The position numbers and the translations under genes are program-made. From the NCBI GenBank assembly GCA_020912385.1, contig CP087210.1:2914001-2978000 (forward strand): a stretch of DNA of 64,000 nt, read 5' to 3'. Under the pieces are notes generated by a model. It saw only the letters and a program-made list of their open reading frames with translations. It had not been told where the DNA came from and searched no databases. Source of the stretch: Neofusicoccum parvum. Its lineage: Eukaryota > Ascomycota > Dothideomycetes > Botryosphaeriales > Botryosphaeriaceae. Below are positions 43,869 through 55,994 of the stretch, one piece after another; within the stretch, counting starts at the first letter, position 1; each line of letters opens with the position of its first letter.

Positions 43869-45942
43869 ATGGACGCCGCCAGCTCTGGAGCCGCGCCAGG
43901 CTGGCTCGCGCCCCTGCTCCTGGGCGTGCTCTTCCACGCCGTCGTCCGGCGCCTCGAGATCGACATGTTCCTCCTGCCGATCGCGGGCGCGTTCGGCGCG
44001 CTCGCCATCGGCTACGTCTGTCTCAGCGTCCGGCTGTTCCACGCCACGTTCTTCGGAGCCCTGACCAGCCTGTCGAGCAGGACGGCGCTGTTCACGCTCG
44101 GTCTGGTGGGATCCATGCTGTTGTACCGCGCCTTCTTCCACCGGCTGAGGAGGTTTCCCGGGCCGCTGGCGGCGAGGCTGAGCAAGCTGTACATGGTGCG
44201 GTTGTCGGCGAAGAATTTGCAGCTGCATTTGGAATTGAAGCGGCTGCACGAGGAGTATGGGGATGTGGTCCGAACGGGTGAGTGGATTCTGGCGGCAGGT
44301 GATGGCATTAAGAGCATGGGAAATAAAGAATTGGATTGTAAAAGGAAGAGATCAGGGAAAAGGCGCTGACAGCCAGCCAGGCCCTCGCGAGCTTACCATC
44401 TTCCACCCCAACGCCATTCCTTACATAGCCGCGTGCCGCAAATCCTCCATGTACCAGCTGTCGGACAGAAGAGACGAACGCCTCGGCCTGATCGAGACGC
44501 GCGACATCGAAGACCACCGGCGACGCCGACGACCGTGGGAGATGGCGCTGAACACGAAATGTACTTCCTTCTCACCCCTCCCAACTGTCCAGCCCGGGCA
44601 TTAACCCTCTCGCCCAGCAATCACCAAATACGACCCCATGATGCAATCCACCATCACCCAGCTCCTCAATGCCCTCTCCTCGCCCGAGCGCGCCGGCAAG
44701 CCCATCAATGTTACCGAGTGGATCGCGTACCTGGCGTACGATCTGATGGGCGTCGTCGGCTTCGGCAACGACTTCGGGCAGCTGACCGGCGGCGGCGAAG
44801 AGCATTGGGCGGTGAAGGCGTTGCGGTCGCAGCAGGTGTTCTTCGGCTACCTCAAACCGGTGCCGTGGCTGATCAACGCTGCCGTAAACATTCCCGGCGC
44901 GGACGCAGCAGTCAGGCCGTTCGTGGATTACTGCAAGGGGCTGGTGGTGGAGAAGAGGGCGGTGAGTTGGCACTCTACCCCAAAGAAGAGGATAAACAGT
45001 TCGAAAGAGGGACACAGCATTTGAAAGCACGCGGGAAAGAGCAAAGGGCAAGCAAGAGAAGTTGACTGCAGGAAACAAAACACTGACGTCCCTCCCCGCA
45101 ACCAGGCCGGCAAATCCAACACCTCCACACCCTCCGACATCCTCTCCTGGATCCTCGAAGCCTACGACGAGAAAAGCCCACACGCACCACCCACCCAAGA
45201 AGCCCTCGACGAAGACGCCCGCACCATCGTCACAGCCGGAGCGTAAGCAAAACCCACCCCACCCCAAGCATCATCCCACCCACTAACCACCCCTAGCGAC
45301 ACCACCTCCAACACCCTCACCTGCGCCCTCTACCACCTCGCCCGCCACCCCACCATCTACACCGCCCTCCAAACCCAACTAACCGCCCTCTTCCCCACCG
45401 GCCCCCACACCTTCACCTACGCCGCCCTCCAAACCGCCCCACCCCCCCTCCTCGACGCCATCATCCACGAAACCCTCCGCCTCGCCCCCGCCACGCCCTC
45501 CGGCAACCCGCGCGTGACGCCCGCCTCCGGCCTGCTCATCCCCGCCACCGCCACCTCGCCCGCGCTCCTCGTCCCTGGCGACACCGACGTCTACGTCCCG
45601 CCGTACGTGGTGCAGCGCGACGCGCGCTTCTTCCCGGCGCCCGACGCGTTCGTGCCGGGGCGGTGGCTGGCGGGGGGCGAGGAGGGCGCGCGGCCGGAGA
45701 TGGCGGGCGAGCGGGGGGCGTTTTTTCCGTTTCAGGTCGGGCAGTATGCGTGCGTGGGGAAGGCGCTGGCGATGTGGGAGATGCGGAGTGTGTTGGCGAG
45801 GGTGGCGTTGGGGTTTGATTTGGGGTTTGCGGAGGGGGGTGGCGGGGAGGGGTTTGAGGAGGGGATGAGGGATACGTTTACGATTACGCTGGGGCCGTTG
45901 TGGATGGTGTTTACGGAGAGGGAGGGGGTGGGGCGGGAGTAG
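43869..45942 (+). CDS. Cytochrome P450 monooxygenase (second)
   Basis: Exons 43869..44277, 44381..44560, 44618..44961, 45106..45242 and 45297..45942 give 571 residues with all phases closing. The N-terminus has about three hydrophobic segments before RRFPGPLAARLSKLY, as in membrane-bound fungal P450s of the CYP67/benzoate-hydroxylase-like type. WxxxR-region: HRRRRRPWEMALNTK. The I-helix A355-G-A-D-T-T360 is split by the last intron; K-helix E415-T-L-R418; FVPGRW; haem loop FQVGQYACVG with C509. The usual Arg of the haem loop is Tyr, a change known in some fungal P450s. Strong C-to-G strand switch: C-rich to about 45550, G-rich from 45640 to the stop. Substrate unknown; no gene cluster is evident. 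Confidence 0.93.
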
Positions 45943-47805
45943 GCGGGAGGGGTGGGGGGTTTTTTTCTTTTTCTTTTTTTTTTTTTGCGGAAGAGGTGGT
46001 GAGCGGTTGAGACAGGGTTGAGGATGAGTGGTCATGACAGTGCGCATTTAGAGGGTTACTTCGCGCCTGAGAAGATGGAACGAATGTGTGAGCCCGTATC
46101 ACTCATCAGTGAAATCATCATCCACCATGAACGCGACCTACCTTTGACCGCCAAACCGGAATTGACAAAGAAGTAGCCGCGACAACGTCGTGTAAATAAG
46201 CAGCACCGCCACGCGAGTGCCATGTGTAACTCACGGGACCCAATGTCCTTAGTCTCGGAACCAAACTCCTTCCAAGTGGGGTAAGCGCAGTGTCTCACGT
46301 CAGCCAATCCCGGAGATGTATTCCACGTGGTAGGTGAGATCTAGCCGCCAGGAACGCGAAACCTCTCCCTGCGTTCATCTCGCAGATTGGGATCGAATCA
46401 GAAAAATCTCCGAGTCCCTGGCCGCCGGCGTGGGAGCGGGTCATGCGAGTGCGGTTGCAGAGGAACGGAACGTAGGGCTGAATGAGATTAGCCAGTAATG
46501 AAGGGACCAATCGGAACTGACGAAACGCGGGGAAGAGGCGCTGAGCGATGCGATGCATGCGATACGCTGATAAAATTGACTAAGACCTCCGATGCAATGC
46601 TGGAGAAAGAATGCTGCAGAGAACCACCCAAGAGAAAAAACAGGAAGCCGAGGGCGAGATTATGTGTTGGTGTGCCGAAAGGCCAATAGAGACTTTGATC
46701 GATCGCAATGCAAACGCGGTAAACAAGAAAAAGCAAATAAGCCGCCCAATTTCTGATTTCAGTATAGCCTCCCTCGTCCCTCCTTACCGGGTAGGGACCC
46801 AATTAAAGCGCCATGACAATGCCTTACCCAGAACAATACAAACAAAAAAAGCAAAAGATGTTGGCGAGGGAGTGTGAGTCAACACAAGGAGATACAAAGT
46901 GAGCAGGCCCGTCTCTAAGGGCAAGAAAGCAGAATAGACTGTATAGGCCGTGACATGAACGCAGCAGTGACGGACGCTATGCAAGGGACTTTTGCAATGG
47001 GGTCGTTGAGAATGGTATCCAGATGAAGAAGCAGACAATTTGTGTTGGGTAAGAATATACTCGACCGTTGCTCATGAAAATACTCTTGCGCTGCATGAGA
47101 GTTCGTGTGGGGATTATTTTTTATGTTTAGTTGGTGTCCAGGTTGAGCCGGAGGAAGCCAGAATAACAGGGCCGGTAGGGTAAGTCCAGATGGAAGTCCA
47201 GGCAGTGGCAATGGTAGTCCCGGCAGTGTACATCCAGTCCCAGGTGGGGTGAAAGCAACTCCGGTATGTAGGAAGGAGACGGCGGCAGCAGGCCTATTAA
47301 GAGGAAAGCGGACCATATCAATAGAAGGACTGACTCAAAGCAGACTCCGTGCGCAGATAGAACGGCCATGTTTGTAGCTTCACCGGCGATGAAGGAAGGT
47401 GGTTTGAAGGCATCCCAAGCCACATCAAGGATGTCCTGGACAAAGGGTCAAAAAAGTGAGGCGGTGGCCGTCGTTTCTTGACTCGTTCCGGGAAAGCCGC
47501 TCAACCCGCGTGGCTCGGTCTCCACGCGCATGCAAGTGATTGCATAGCTGTGCCAAGGCTCCAAGACGACGGTTCAAAAGGCTCTTTGGTGGTTCGATGT
47601 TCGGGAAGGCCCGTCGCCCGCGACGTCGAGCATGGGGATCGGCGGCTTAGTGGGACAAGGAAAGTCTACGCTCGGGCACTTGGGCGGAGGTGACGGTCTC
47701 AGGCTGGGTAAAGAAGCTTCTTTACCCCCACGGGCAGGACAGCCAGGCTTTACGAGCACGCTATGCCATGCCACCCGCCGTTTGTTTCCACGCGGCAGGC
47801 CCGGG
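45943..47805. other. Intergenic, no gene seen
   Basis: About 1.9 kb between convergent genes. A T-rich run lies at 45960-45986 just after the P450 stop. A short minus-strand frame at 47127-47423 has a hydrophobic stretch but no other support. Small direct repeats rich in CCAGGCAGT and CCCGGCAGT occur around 47190-47230. Confidence 0.4.
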
Positions 47806-48531
47806 TCATGCCAGTTCTTCAATGCGGTCGGACACACGGCTATCCCTGTCCTGGGGGGAGCCAGAGGGGGGAGCAGGGAGCACAGCACGGGAGAGAGATG
47901 GCACACTGGGATCAGCAAAGGTGAAGAGGGTCCTCCTGCGGCTCTTCCCAAAGGCAGACTGGGCGAGCAGGAACCAGTCGTCCGACTTGGTCCACCAGCG
48001 AGACTTGGCTTCCAGCAGGTGGAGGAGATCCGATTCCAGGATGTCCAGGCCGCCGAAGCGCTTGAAGACGGGCCAGCTGAGGTCCTCGACGACATATTTG
48101 ACGACCGGGTACTCGTAGGTGCCGCAGTCGCCAGAGTCGGCGAGCTCGCGCGTCTCACGCCGGACGATGGCGGTGACGCCGAGGAAGCAGGCGTTCTTGC
48201 GCACCTCGAGCACGCCACACACCTGCGGCGGCTGGTAGCGGACGAGAGCGTGGTGCTTGGATGCGGCTCTGCGCCTGGTTGGGCTGCTGTGAGGCGGAGG
48301 CGGCAGCGGGCCTTGGGGCACCTGCGTGGAGAGCTGCTGCTCCCAGGAGCTGTGTCTGGCAATCAGCATAGGCGAGGCGACCAATGAGTGGGCGTGGGCG
48401 TGGGCGGATGGGGACGGACCTCGAACTGTCGATGGAGGCAGAGTCCATTTAGTGCTGGGCAGCTCGTCAGGCGCAGGCGATCGCACGAAAGATGAATCAG
48501 AACACAGGCGGGGAGCACGTTGGGAGGACAT
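47806..48531 (-). CDS. Conserved-looking protein of unknown function
   Basis: One frame from MSSQRAPRL at 48531 gives 241 residues; the same frame stays open upstream to 48756, but that part is Ser/Cys-rich and less protein-like. The first 110 residues are Ser/Pro-rich. The second half looks folded: HHALVRYQPPQVCGVLEV, KNACFLGVTAIVRRETREL, YPVVKYVVEDLSWPVFKRFG, DILESDLLHLLEAKSRWW, and WFLLAQSAFGK. This mix of strands and helices suggests a small globular domain, but I cannot name it. The C-terminus is low-complexity and might be replaced by a spliced exon. Moderate confidence that it is a gene, low on boundaries. Confidence 0.5.
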   Translation of the reverse strand: MSSQRAPRLCSDSSFVRSPAPDELPSTKWTLPPSTVRGPSPSAHAHAHSLVASPMLIARHSSWEQQLSTQVPQGPLPPPPHSSPTRRRAASKHHALVRYQPPQVCGVLEVRKNACFLGVTAIVRRETRELADSGDCGTYEYPVVKYVVEDLSWPVFKRFGGLDILESDLLHLLEAKSRWWTKSDDWFLLAQSAFGKSRRRTLFTFADPSVPSLSRAVLPAPPSGSPQDRDSRVSDRIEELA

Positions 48532-49892
48532 GGGCGAGAGGGAAAAGGCGGCGGTTTTGGAGGAAAGCCATGGTAAGCGGATGTCGATTGTGTCGCAGCT
48601 GGGACGTGGAGTTGCTGTTTCTGTGCCGCCGGAGCAACTTCCGACAGGCCCGCAGCCGACCGCCGCCCACTGCTGCCCACTGCGCATCCAGCAATCTCGG
48701 GGGGGTGATGATGCCCAAGCGGCACGAGTCGCCGCCTGCCGCGGCGAGTCAGCCACTGCCGCATGCGCCGAAGATTGGCGTGCGGCTCGTTTCTCGACAG
48801 CCCAACGCTCCTGATCTCGTTTTCCGCGGCAGTCCGTCCCACGCCGCCGGCCGCGCTCTTATGAAGCGCCCACTGCCCAAGCTGCGGTGCGCGGCTGCGA
48901 CTGGCCGTCGCCGCCGATGGTGCGCCAGACGGTGCTGCAGGAGCCGACTATCTCGCGCGCGCCGACACCCGCGGACGCGTTGCTGCCCATGGCCTGCGAC
49001 GGCGGCGGGCTGACGCCTCTCCTGGATTACGACGCCGGCCTGGGGGCGCTCCTGCTGCCGGCTGCTGGCTGCTGGCTGCTGACCGCCGGGTGCCGCACAC
49101 CTGTGCCTGTGCCTGGCGAGTGGCAGCGGCCGGCGCGGTGCCTGGACGAAGGGGGTGGCGAGTCGGGCGGGAGTCGAGCATCGGACGGGTCGCAGCCGGA
49201 GACCGCCGCGGGCGCATGGAGCGCGTCACATGAGGGCGGTGAACGGTTGCGGCAGCAATCGGCGGGCGAGAGTTCGCGGTCGGCGGTTTAGCGGCGGCTC
49301 GGCTGCTCGCTCGTCTCGCGCCGTTGCGGGCGTGCGGGCGCGAGGCCTGCGCAGCATTAGCCATTAGCCCGCACGGGCGCCCCAGCGCCAGGCACGAAGG
49401 CGCGATGGCACGCCAGGCGTCAGGCCCCCGCCCACACCACCATCCCTGGCGTCCGCCGGCGGCGCGCACACGCTGACGCTGCCTCCCTGCGCGGCGCTGG
49501 CTGCTCGCGGCGGTGGCGCTGGGCGGCGGCGTCGGGGCGCGGTCCGCGGTGGCCCAGCTGCAGCAGCGCGCTGAGTAATGCGGCGGCCAGTGACACGACT
49601 CGGAGCGGCGGCCCCTGCGCCGATCGCGCGCGAGGGCCTCCATTGGCCGGGCTGCTAATCTGCGCCCACCGACCGGCCGCATCTTAATACCTCCGCGCTG
49701 CCCTGGCCCACGCAAGCCATAACCTGCATCCAAGCAGCCAGCCCGCGCAGGCAACGCAGGCAGAGCCCCCACGTAGAGCCTGAGCCGGATCCTGAGTCCT
49801 GAGGCGCAAGGCAGCCGCCCTTCCTTCCGCGCCGCTCCCACCTCCTCTCCCCCGCGCACCCCGACCGCAGCTCCCCACTCACCTGCGTCGCG
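48532..49892. other. GC-rich divergent intergenic
   Basis: About 1.4 kb of very GC-rich DNA between divergently transcribed genes. Long frames on both strands are composition artefacts. It should hold two promoters and the NTF2-like gene's leader; no clear element was found. Confidence 0.45.
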
Positions 49893-50831
49893 ATGCCCTT
49901 CTCGGCGCTCTTCAGGGACAAGTCGTCCAGCAGCTCCAGCAACAACCAGGACTATGGCATGACGCGCCAGCGCCAGACCGCCCTGGCCGTCGTCGACGCC
50001 TTCAATCGCCTCGACACCACCACCGTGTGGAAGCTGCGCGACCGCAGCTGCTGGCGCGAGATCTACCCCAAGTCGCTGGGCGCCCCGCCGCAGGACAACA
50101 ACGCCTGCCAGCAGGCCCTCAACATGCTGGCCAACACCTTCAAGGAGATGCACATGTCGGTGCACGAGATCATTGAGGACATCCCCGCCCGCAAGGTGTG
50201 CCTGTGGATCATCGCCACCGGCCGCACCATCTCGGGGCCCTTCACCAACGAGTACGTCTGGAGCCTGGAGTTCGACGAGAGCGGCAGCCAGATCATCCGC
50301 TGGAAGGAGTTCGCCGACGCCATCTCCACCAAGGCCATCTTCCCCGAGCTGATGGCCGCCGACAACGCCCCCGCCGCCGACTCGGACTCGCAGTCGACCC
50401 GCACCGGCACCCCGAACCTGCCCACCCGCGCCGACAGCATGGTCTCCACCGCCTCGCACGCCTCGTCCAACGTCTCGTCCCAGCAGTCCATCCCGCAGAG
50501 CCAGTCGTCCCAGGCCTTCTCGCTCGCTTCTGGCGCCGCTTCCCTGCACAGCCAGCAGCCGCTGTACCAGCCCCAGCCCCAGCAGGTCGTCTCGCCGCAG
50601 CCCCGCCAGCAGCAGCAATTGCAGCAGCAGCCGCAGCAATACCAGCAGCAGCACCAGCAGCAACAGCAGCAGCAGCAATACGAGCTGCCGCAGCAGGAGG
50701 GCCCGCCCTCGGCGCCCGGCTCCAAGCCCGGCACCCCGCGTCCCAATTCGCAACTACCGCCGCCGCGCTCGCTGCGGGGCGTGCCGCAAGAGATCCAAGG
50801 AAACGGCCGGACGCTGGGGACGCTGCGCTGA
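49893..50831 (+). CDS. NTF2-like (SnoaL-type) protein with polyglutamine tail
   Basis: A single exon of 312 residues. Residues about 25-155 look like an NTF2-like/SnoaL alpha+beta cone: TALAVVDAFNRLDTTTVWKL, RDRSCWREIYPKSLG, MHMSVHEIIEDIPARKVCLW, ATGRTISGPFTNEYVWSLEF and IIRWKEFADA. In fungal relatives this fold is usually a ligand-binding or small catalytic domain without a fixed role. After residue 160 the chain is Ser/Gln-rich and disordered, with a glutamine tract at 239-268, and ends in a Pro-rich segment. No signal peptide. The glutamine tail suggests a protein-protein interaction or regulatory role. A single-exon model is consistent with no internal splice signals being needed. Confidence 0.82.
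   Translation: MPFSALFRDKSSSSSSNNQDYGMTRQRQTALAVVDAFNRLDTTTVWKLRDRSCWREIYPKSLGAPPQDNNACQQALNMLANTFKEMHMSVHEIIEDIPARKVCLWIIATGRTISGPFTNEYVWSLEFDESGSQIIRWKEFADAISTKAIFPELMAADNAPAADSDSQSTRTGTPNLPTRADSMVSTASHASSNVSSQQSIPQSQSSQAFSLASGAASLHSQQPLYQPQPQQVVSPQPRQQQQLQQQPQQYQQQHQQQQQQQQYELPQQEGPPSAPGSKPGTPRPNSQLPPPRSLRGVPQEIQGNGRTLGTLR
50607..50696 (+). repeat. CAG/CAA trinucleotide tract coding polyglutamine
   Basis: About thirty codons, mostly CAG with some CAA, interrupted by Leu, Pro, Tyr and His. It is likely to vary in length between strains. Confidence 0.85.
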
Positions 50832-53800
50832 GGTGATGGTGGTGTGGAGTTGGTCGGGGCGTCGTAGAAGCGGTGTGTCCAAAAAACGCATCTTGCGGTA
50901 GGCGTCTCCCCCAGCCGCTCCATCCAGTCCCGACGAGCCAATGAGCTGAACACGACAACGTAGCATCATCCCTTGCCGTCGCTCCGCCGGGCACATACAT
51001 AATAAGCTTCCCGACCAATCCACCGCGGATGGAAACAGTGGGACAGAAGATCCCACGTGGATCGAGCGTGGTATGCCGTCATGTGGGAGTGGGCGCGCCT
51101 TTTTTTTTTCTTTTCTCCCCCTTTTCGAAACCAAATTTTTTTTCCCCTCGCAGGCAGGAGTCGGAGTCCCTTTTCTTCTTTCCCTTTTTTCTGTTTCGGT
51201 TGGAGTGACGGCCGGTTGCCAAATGTTCCTTGTTTGCGGGCAATCGTTTCTCGGTTCGACGGCTGCGAGGTGTTCCCCCATATATCCCCTCTTCGAATCT
51301 CGCACGAACACTTACATAACTTGCATGTCTGAGATACCCAATGGCCGGGGGAAAAATCTAGGGAAACCAAATCCATATAATGACAATCGTAGATATATCC
51401 GCTCACTTTGCTCCTGCCGTGGTGCAGGGGCGTACCTATAGATGGAGTTTAGTACTAGTTCGTCCGGCTACTGTGTTGAGTGAGAGGCGAGCGTGGATCT
51501 GTCGTCGCGTCATCCTCGCCAAGAACGCATCTTCTCGAGCGGTAGGGGAGAGAGAAGAGGGAGGCGAAAATCCCGGAGCCCCGGGACGGCGAGAGATATA
51601 TGAGGTGAGCGGACGCCGTGGTTGGATCCCCACACGGGCGAAAGAATGAGGCTGCAATTCCGAGGCGGACGGAGGCAGCCTGCGGGGGGTGGGCTGCGGT
51701 TGATTAGCCTGGCGGGCTGCGTGGCTAGCGACAAGCACCAGCGCTCCAAGCGTTCCCACCAGCGACCCGATCCGACCAACGATGTGCCGTGCTCCCAGGC
51801 TTAAAGCGGCTCCACGAGATCCTTCCCTCCCTCGCTTACGCCCGTCCGCGTCCTGCCGCGCATGCCGTGCGCGCCAACCACGTCGATTAGCGCCCGTCGC
51901 TTCGTTCGCTCGCGAGGCTTGCGCGGTGCTCGTGCTTTGTGCTTCCGCCGTGCTGGTGCGGTATATAAGCTCTTCGAGGCGCTTACTGTGGGCGGTGGGG
52001 TCGGCGACTTTGGTGAGATCGGCGACCATATGATGGCGACCATGTGCAGGGTTGCGCTGCTCTGCCCGCCCGCCTTGCACGCATGTACAGGAGGCCGATT
52101 GTGAGCCAGTTCGACAGAGATAGAAGCGGCAATAGAAACAAAGCTCAAGAGGGAAGAAAATAAACACAAAGAACAGCGGAGACTGAAATGGAAAAAAAGC
52201 GGAGAACAGCGACGCAAAGCGGAAGGCAGGATACAGAAACAACCGGGGCGGAACCTCGCCCGTTCGCTCCCACGAAGACTCCGGGACCTCGCAATTTATA
52301 CGCAGCCACCGGGCCCATATGAGGTGTCCCCAAGAAACGTGCGGACAGCGGATGTCCCGGACGAAAAATTCAGGCACCGCTTCAGTCAGCCCTATCATGC
52401 GGTGTGCCCGACCAGCAGGGCCGGCACGGGAAATAAGCGTCCATCGAAGCCGTGCCGCAGCCACGCTTGTTCCTGGCGCTTTTCTGCCGAGAGCGACCGA
52501 CTCGTGCCGGCCGGAACTATCCCCGGCGCCCGAGAGGAGGCGAATATCACGGATCTGCCCTTGTCTTTTTTTTTTTTTTTGCCCTGCAAGGCGTCCGAGC
52601 GGGTCTTCGGATCGAGTCGGTTGCTTTCGGAGGCCGAGTTTTCAGCTGTCTCCGGGGCTCTTTTGGTTGGTTTGCTGCGGTGTGGAGCAGATAGGTCGTC
52701 AAAGGAAACTGACAGTCGGGAAGTAGAGGGCGTAATTCAGGCGTTCGAGTAATTCTGTACGGAGAAATTGCACGCGAGGACATGTGTTGAGATGTCCTGA
52801 ACCGGCCGGATGTGCGCTGCTGCCGGAGCCGAGGACGGGTCCCGCTCACTTGGCTAGGCAAGGAGAGGCGGCATCCTTGACGGTTAAAGCCCTGTGTGGC
52901 TGCAGAAGATACGAGTTAGACGAGAGACTTGCCAAGTAGGTGTAGTAGCGATAGGGCTCTCGGGGTGTTATTTGTGCGAGTGTGTTGCGGGGGTTGGTAA
53001 ACAGGTGGAGAATAGAGAGCTGTCAGGCTTCTTGTTGGCCATGTTTCGTTCAGATCATGCAGGCCGAGCTCTACGTAGTATAGTGTCTTTGATTTCTCCA
53101 GGGTCTTGGCGACGTGGATGCGATTCAACAAGCGTGGGACGGTGCTTTTTGGCCTGATTTCTAATCTTCATCCTCGGCTGGGCATTAATGCTTTATGATA
53201 TTCGATAGCGTTGTGGCATTGCTGCGTTTGCATTTGTGGGATAATTGAGATCATTTAGCATGGCCATAATCGTAGCTAGTCTGTCTTTGAGATGATCTTT
53301 AGGTCTTTGTAGGACGGCAATCTCGCCACACCAAGCTTGCCAAACAGACTCCAGGATAGCATTGCACTCCAAATTTCTCAAGGCCGGAATGGACTCCAAG
53401 ACTATCGATGCCTCTACTGACTCGCTGTGGGCTGAGGTGTTCAGAACACTAATAGGTTTGATCGACGATGTGTCACAGCGAGAGTGACCAAGTGTTCAAA
53501 CCAAACTTTCATCCTTGCATATTACGCGAAGCGAATTGCCGAACGAGAGGGGTGTGCAGCAACTTCGGACGTAGAAAACCAGGTGACCATGTCCGAACAA
53601 GTTACGCTCGGCCTATAAGGAGTAAAGCACTGAACTCGAAAGTCGCCGAATGCGGTCCGTGTACCTTGAGCCTCGACGCACACACTTAAAAGGGTATAGG
53701 GACGGAAAGGGGACCTCGTGTACTTTGGGCTTAGTATTTGCTTGGGAACTCTTGCTCTGAAACACCGTGGTTCTTCAGCGAGCATCCACGACCTCGCTAC

Positions 53801-54544
53801 AAGAACTCTATGCAGAAGCCGAAGTTCAAGGAAGAATGAGACACGTTTCTTTCGTTATTTCTTTCTCAGAGGCCCGACCATTCATGATATACCAACTTGG
53901 GGAGCCCCTGTTTTCCAACTGTCAAGATGCTTTCAAAGATAATTTGGGGGCCAGACCGGAATTCGATGCGTTCTATCTCCGCTTTCTCCGGTAGGGCTGA
54001 GGGCTTAGCGTCCGAATCAGTTGTCATCATACCAATTCATTATTTAGCAACCACGTGCGAGGATTGTCAACCATCCATGAGACATGCCAGGCCTATATTG
54101 CCACTCAAACTTTCACGAATCTGTAAACCACTATTTTGACAATCCACAGGTGATGAGCTCTAGGCTGCGTTCTACATCGTTCACAACTTACTACTTAATT
54201 CAGGCATGCATGCAAATAGACGTCGACTCGAGCTTCAGTTTCGTATCTGAAACCAGTGGATGTGAAACACAGAGGAGCATATTGTACCAAGTAATTGTTC
54301 GTTCTTCCTCTCTCTCCCCCCTCTTTCCACGAGACGAGATTTGCAATCAAGAGGAAACACCGATGAAGGTGGGCGTGCAGACTTCATCGGTCAAATTCGT
54401 AAACGCCATGCAACAAGACACCATGCAGCAAGACAATTAGAACAAACACTGATGAGTCACTGTACTCTTGGTGAGTTTCATTAACATTTTTTTTGATCTA
54501 TTCAATATTCTGGCCGGCGCTGTTCGTCGTAGAACATAAGAGCC
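50832..54544. other. 3.7 kb with no supported gene
   Basis: The longest gene-free stretch in the window, between convergent genes. It has pyrimidine-rich runs at 51095-51200 and a T-run at 52567-52581. The longest frame (51436-52464, minus) has no domain or splice support. No tRNA, repeat array or transposon was recognised. Small or non-coding genes cannot be excluded. Confidence 0.45.
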
Positions 54545-55994
54545 TCAGTCATCATGCTCAAAATCTCTTCTCGCACCGTCCGCAATGGCATCGTCCGTCA
54601 ATACCCTCCAGCCAAGCATGGCCATACCCTTCGCGCACTGGATAGCGGCAGCATGGGCCTCATCCGTCGCCGCAGCAGCCGCGAAACCCGGGTGATGACC
54701 AACGACGTTCTTCGGCGCCGGGATGCCAAAGGCACCGTGAAAGCTCGGCACGGCATACGAGACGTTGCCTAAAAGAAATCGAGTCAGTCAACGAGACGGA
54801 CGGTGTTTAAGCTTTTAAACGAGATGTCCAAAATTGGAATGACACTGGATTTCCGGGGCCAGGGGAGCCCGGGGACCAGGGAATGGGGCAGGCGAGGGAA
54901 AGGGGGATAGAACGCACCCATGTCTGTGGACGCGGTGGCTGGCTCTTCCTCCTTGAGGATGACCTTCTCGCCCAGGGCGGCCATGTCGTCGACGTACGCC
55001 CGGCACAGCGTGTCGTTCGCGCGCAGATCCTTGTACATCGGACCCCTACGGAGTTAGCAAGCGGGCATCTTGGCGGTCTTTGCCAGACTCACTCGATGAT
55101 GTTGACCTTGCAGCCCGTGGCGGCAGCGGCGGCGTGGAAGCAGGCGTTCACGCGCTCCCGCAGCGCGTTGGCGGCCTTGACGGTGGGAGCACGCACATTC
55201 CAGTTCATGCGCGTGTACTCGGGAATGACGTTGGGCACCTTCCCGCCGTCCTCGATGACGCCGTGGACGCGCTCGTCCGGGCGGATCTGCTGGCGCAGCA
55301 TCGAGACGTTGGTGTAGGCGGCCACGGCGGCGTCCAGCGCGTTGAGGCCGTCCCACGGCTGGGCGCCGGCGTGGGCGGTGCGGCCGGTGAACTCGACCCG
55401 GAACTTGTGGCTGCAGATGAGCTTGAAGCCGGCCAGGCCGCTGGCGCCCTGGGTCTTGGCCATGTGGCCGGCCACGGGGTGGGCCATGATGGCGGCCGCC
55501 GTGGGCGACGGGATGGCGCCGGCGTCGAGCAGCTTGATCTTGCCGCCGCCGCCCTCCTCGGCCGGCGTGCCCAGGATGCGGATGCGGCCCGCGAAGCCCA
55601 GCGCCTGCTGCGCCTTGGCCGCGCCCACGAAGGCCGCCACCGACGCCGTTGCGATCAGGTTGTGGCCGCAGGCGTGGCCGATGCCCGGCAGCGCGTCGTA
55701 CTCGGCGCAGAACAGCACCTCGCGCGCGCCGGCATCGGTGCTGCCGATGGCCGCTTCGAAGGCCGTCGCCAGCCCGTACGCGTGGCGCGTCACGCTGAAG
55801 CCCTGGCTCTCCAGGAAGGCCGTCAGCGCGTCGTGGGCGTGCACCTCCTGGTAGGCCGTCTCCGGATGGTCGTGGATGTCGCGGTTCAGGGCGCGCAGGG
55901 CCTCGCCAGCGCGGTCGATCTGCGAGTTGATCGTCCGGCGCACTTCCTCGACGCTGCTCTGCCTGGCGGCGGCGGGGATCTTGACCTGGGTCAT
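54545..55994 (-). CDS. M20-family amidohydrolase/peptidase
   Basis: Exons 55093..55994, 54918..55045 and 54545..54768 give 417 residues, the usual size for M20D-type amidohydrolases (carboxypeptidase/aminoacylase relatives, PM20D2-like). Motifs: HDHPETAYQE, then CAEYDALPGIGHACGHN with metal or catalytic residues D100, H107, C109 and H111, GTPAEEGGGGK with the glutamate pair E146-E147, AIMAHP, and GRTAHAGAQPWDGLNALDA in the dimerisation domain. The third exon restores PSFHGAFGIP and VVGHHPGFA, which contain the last metal-ligand histidine. It should hydrolyse an amide or peptide bond of a small N-acyl amino acid or dipeptide. It diverges from a Zn2Cys6 gene 618 nt away. No signal peptide, so cytosolic. 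Confidence 0.92.

Noticed and set aside
47127..47423. Small minus-strand frame with a hydrophobic stretch
   Set aside because: 98 codons, no start context, signal peptide or repeat evidence strong enough to call a gene.
48948..50753. Minus-strand frame of 601 codons
   Set aside because: Antisense to the NTF2-like gene and its GC-rich promoter; Leu/Arg runs mirror the CAG tract and third-position bias.
51436..52464. Minus-strand frame of 342 codons in the long gene-free stretch
   Set aside because: No domain, membrane pattern or splice support; composition looks random.
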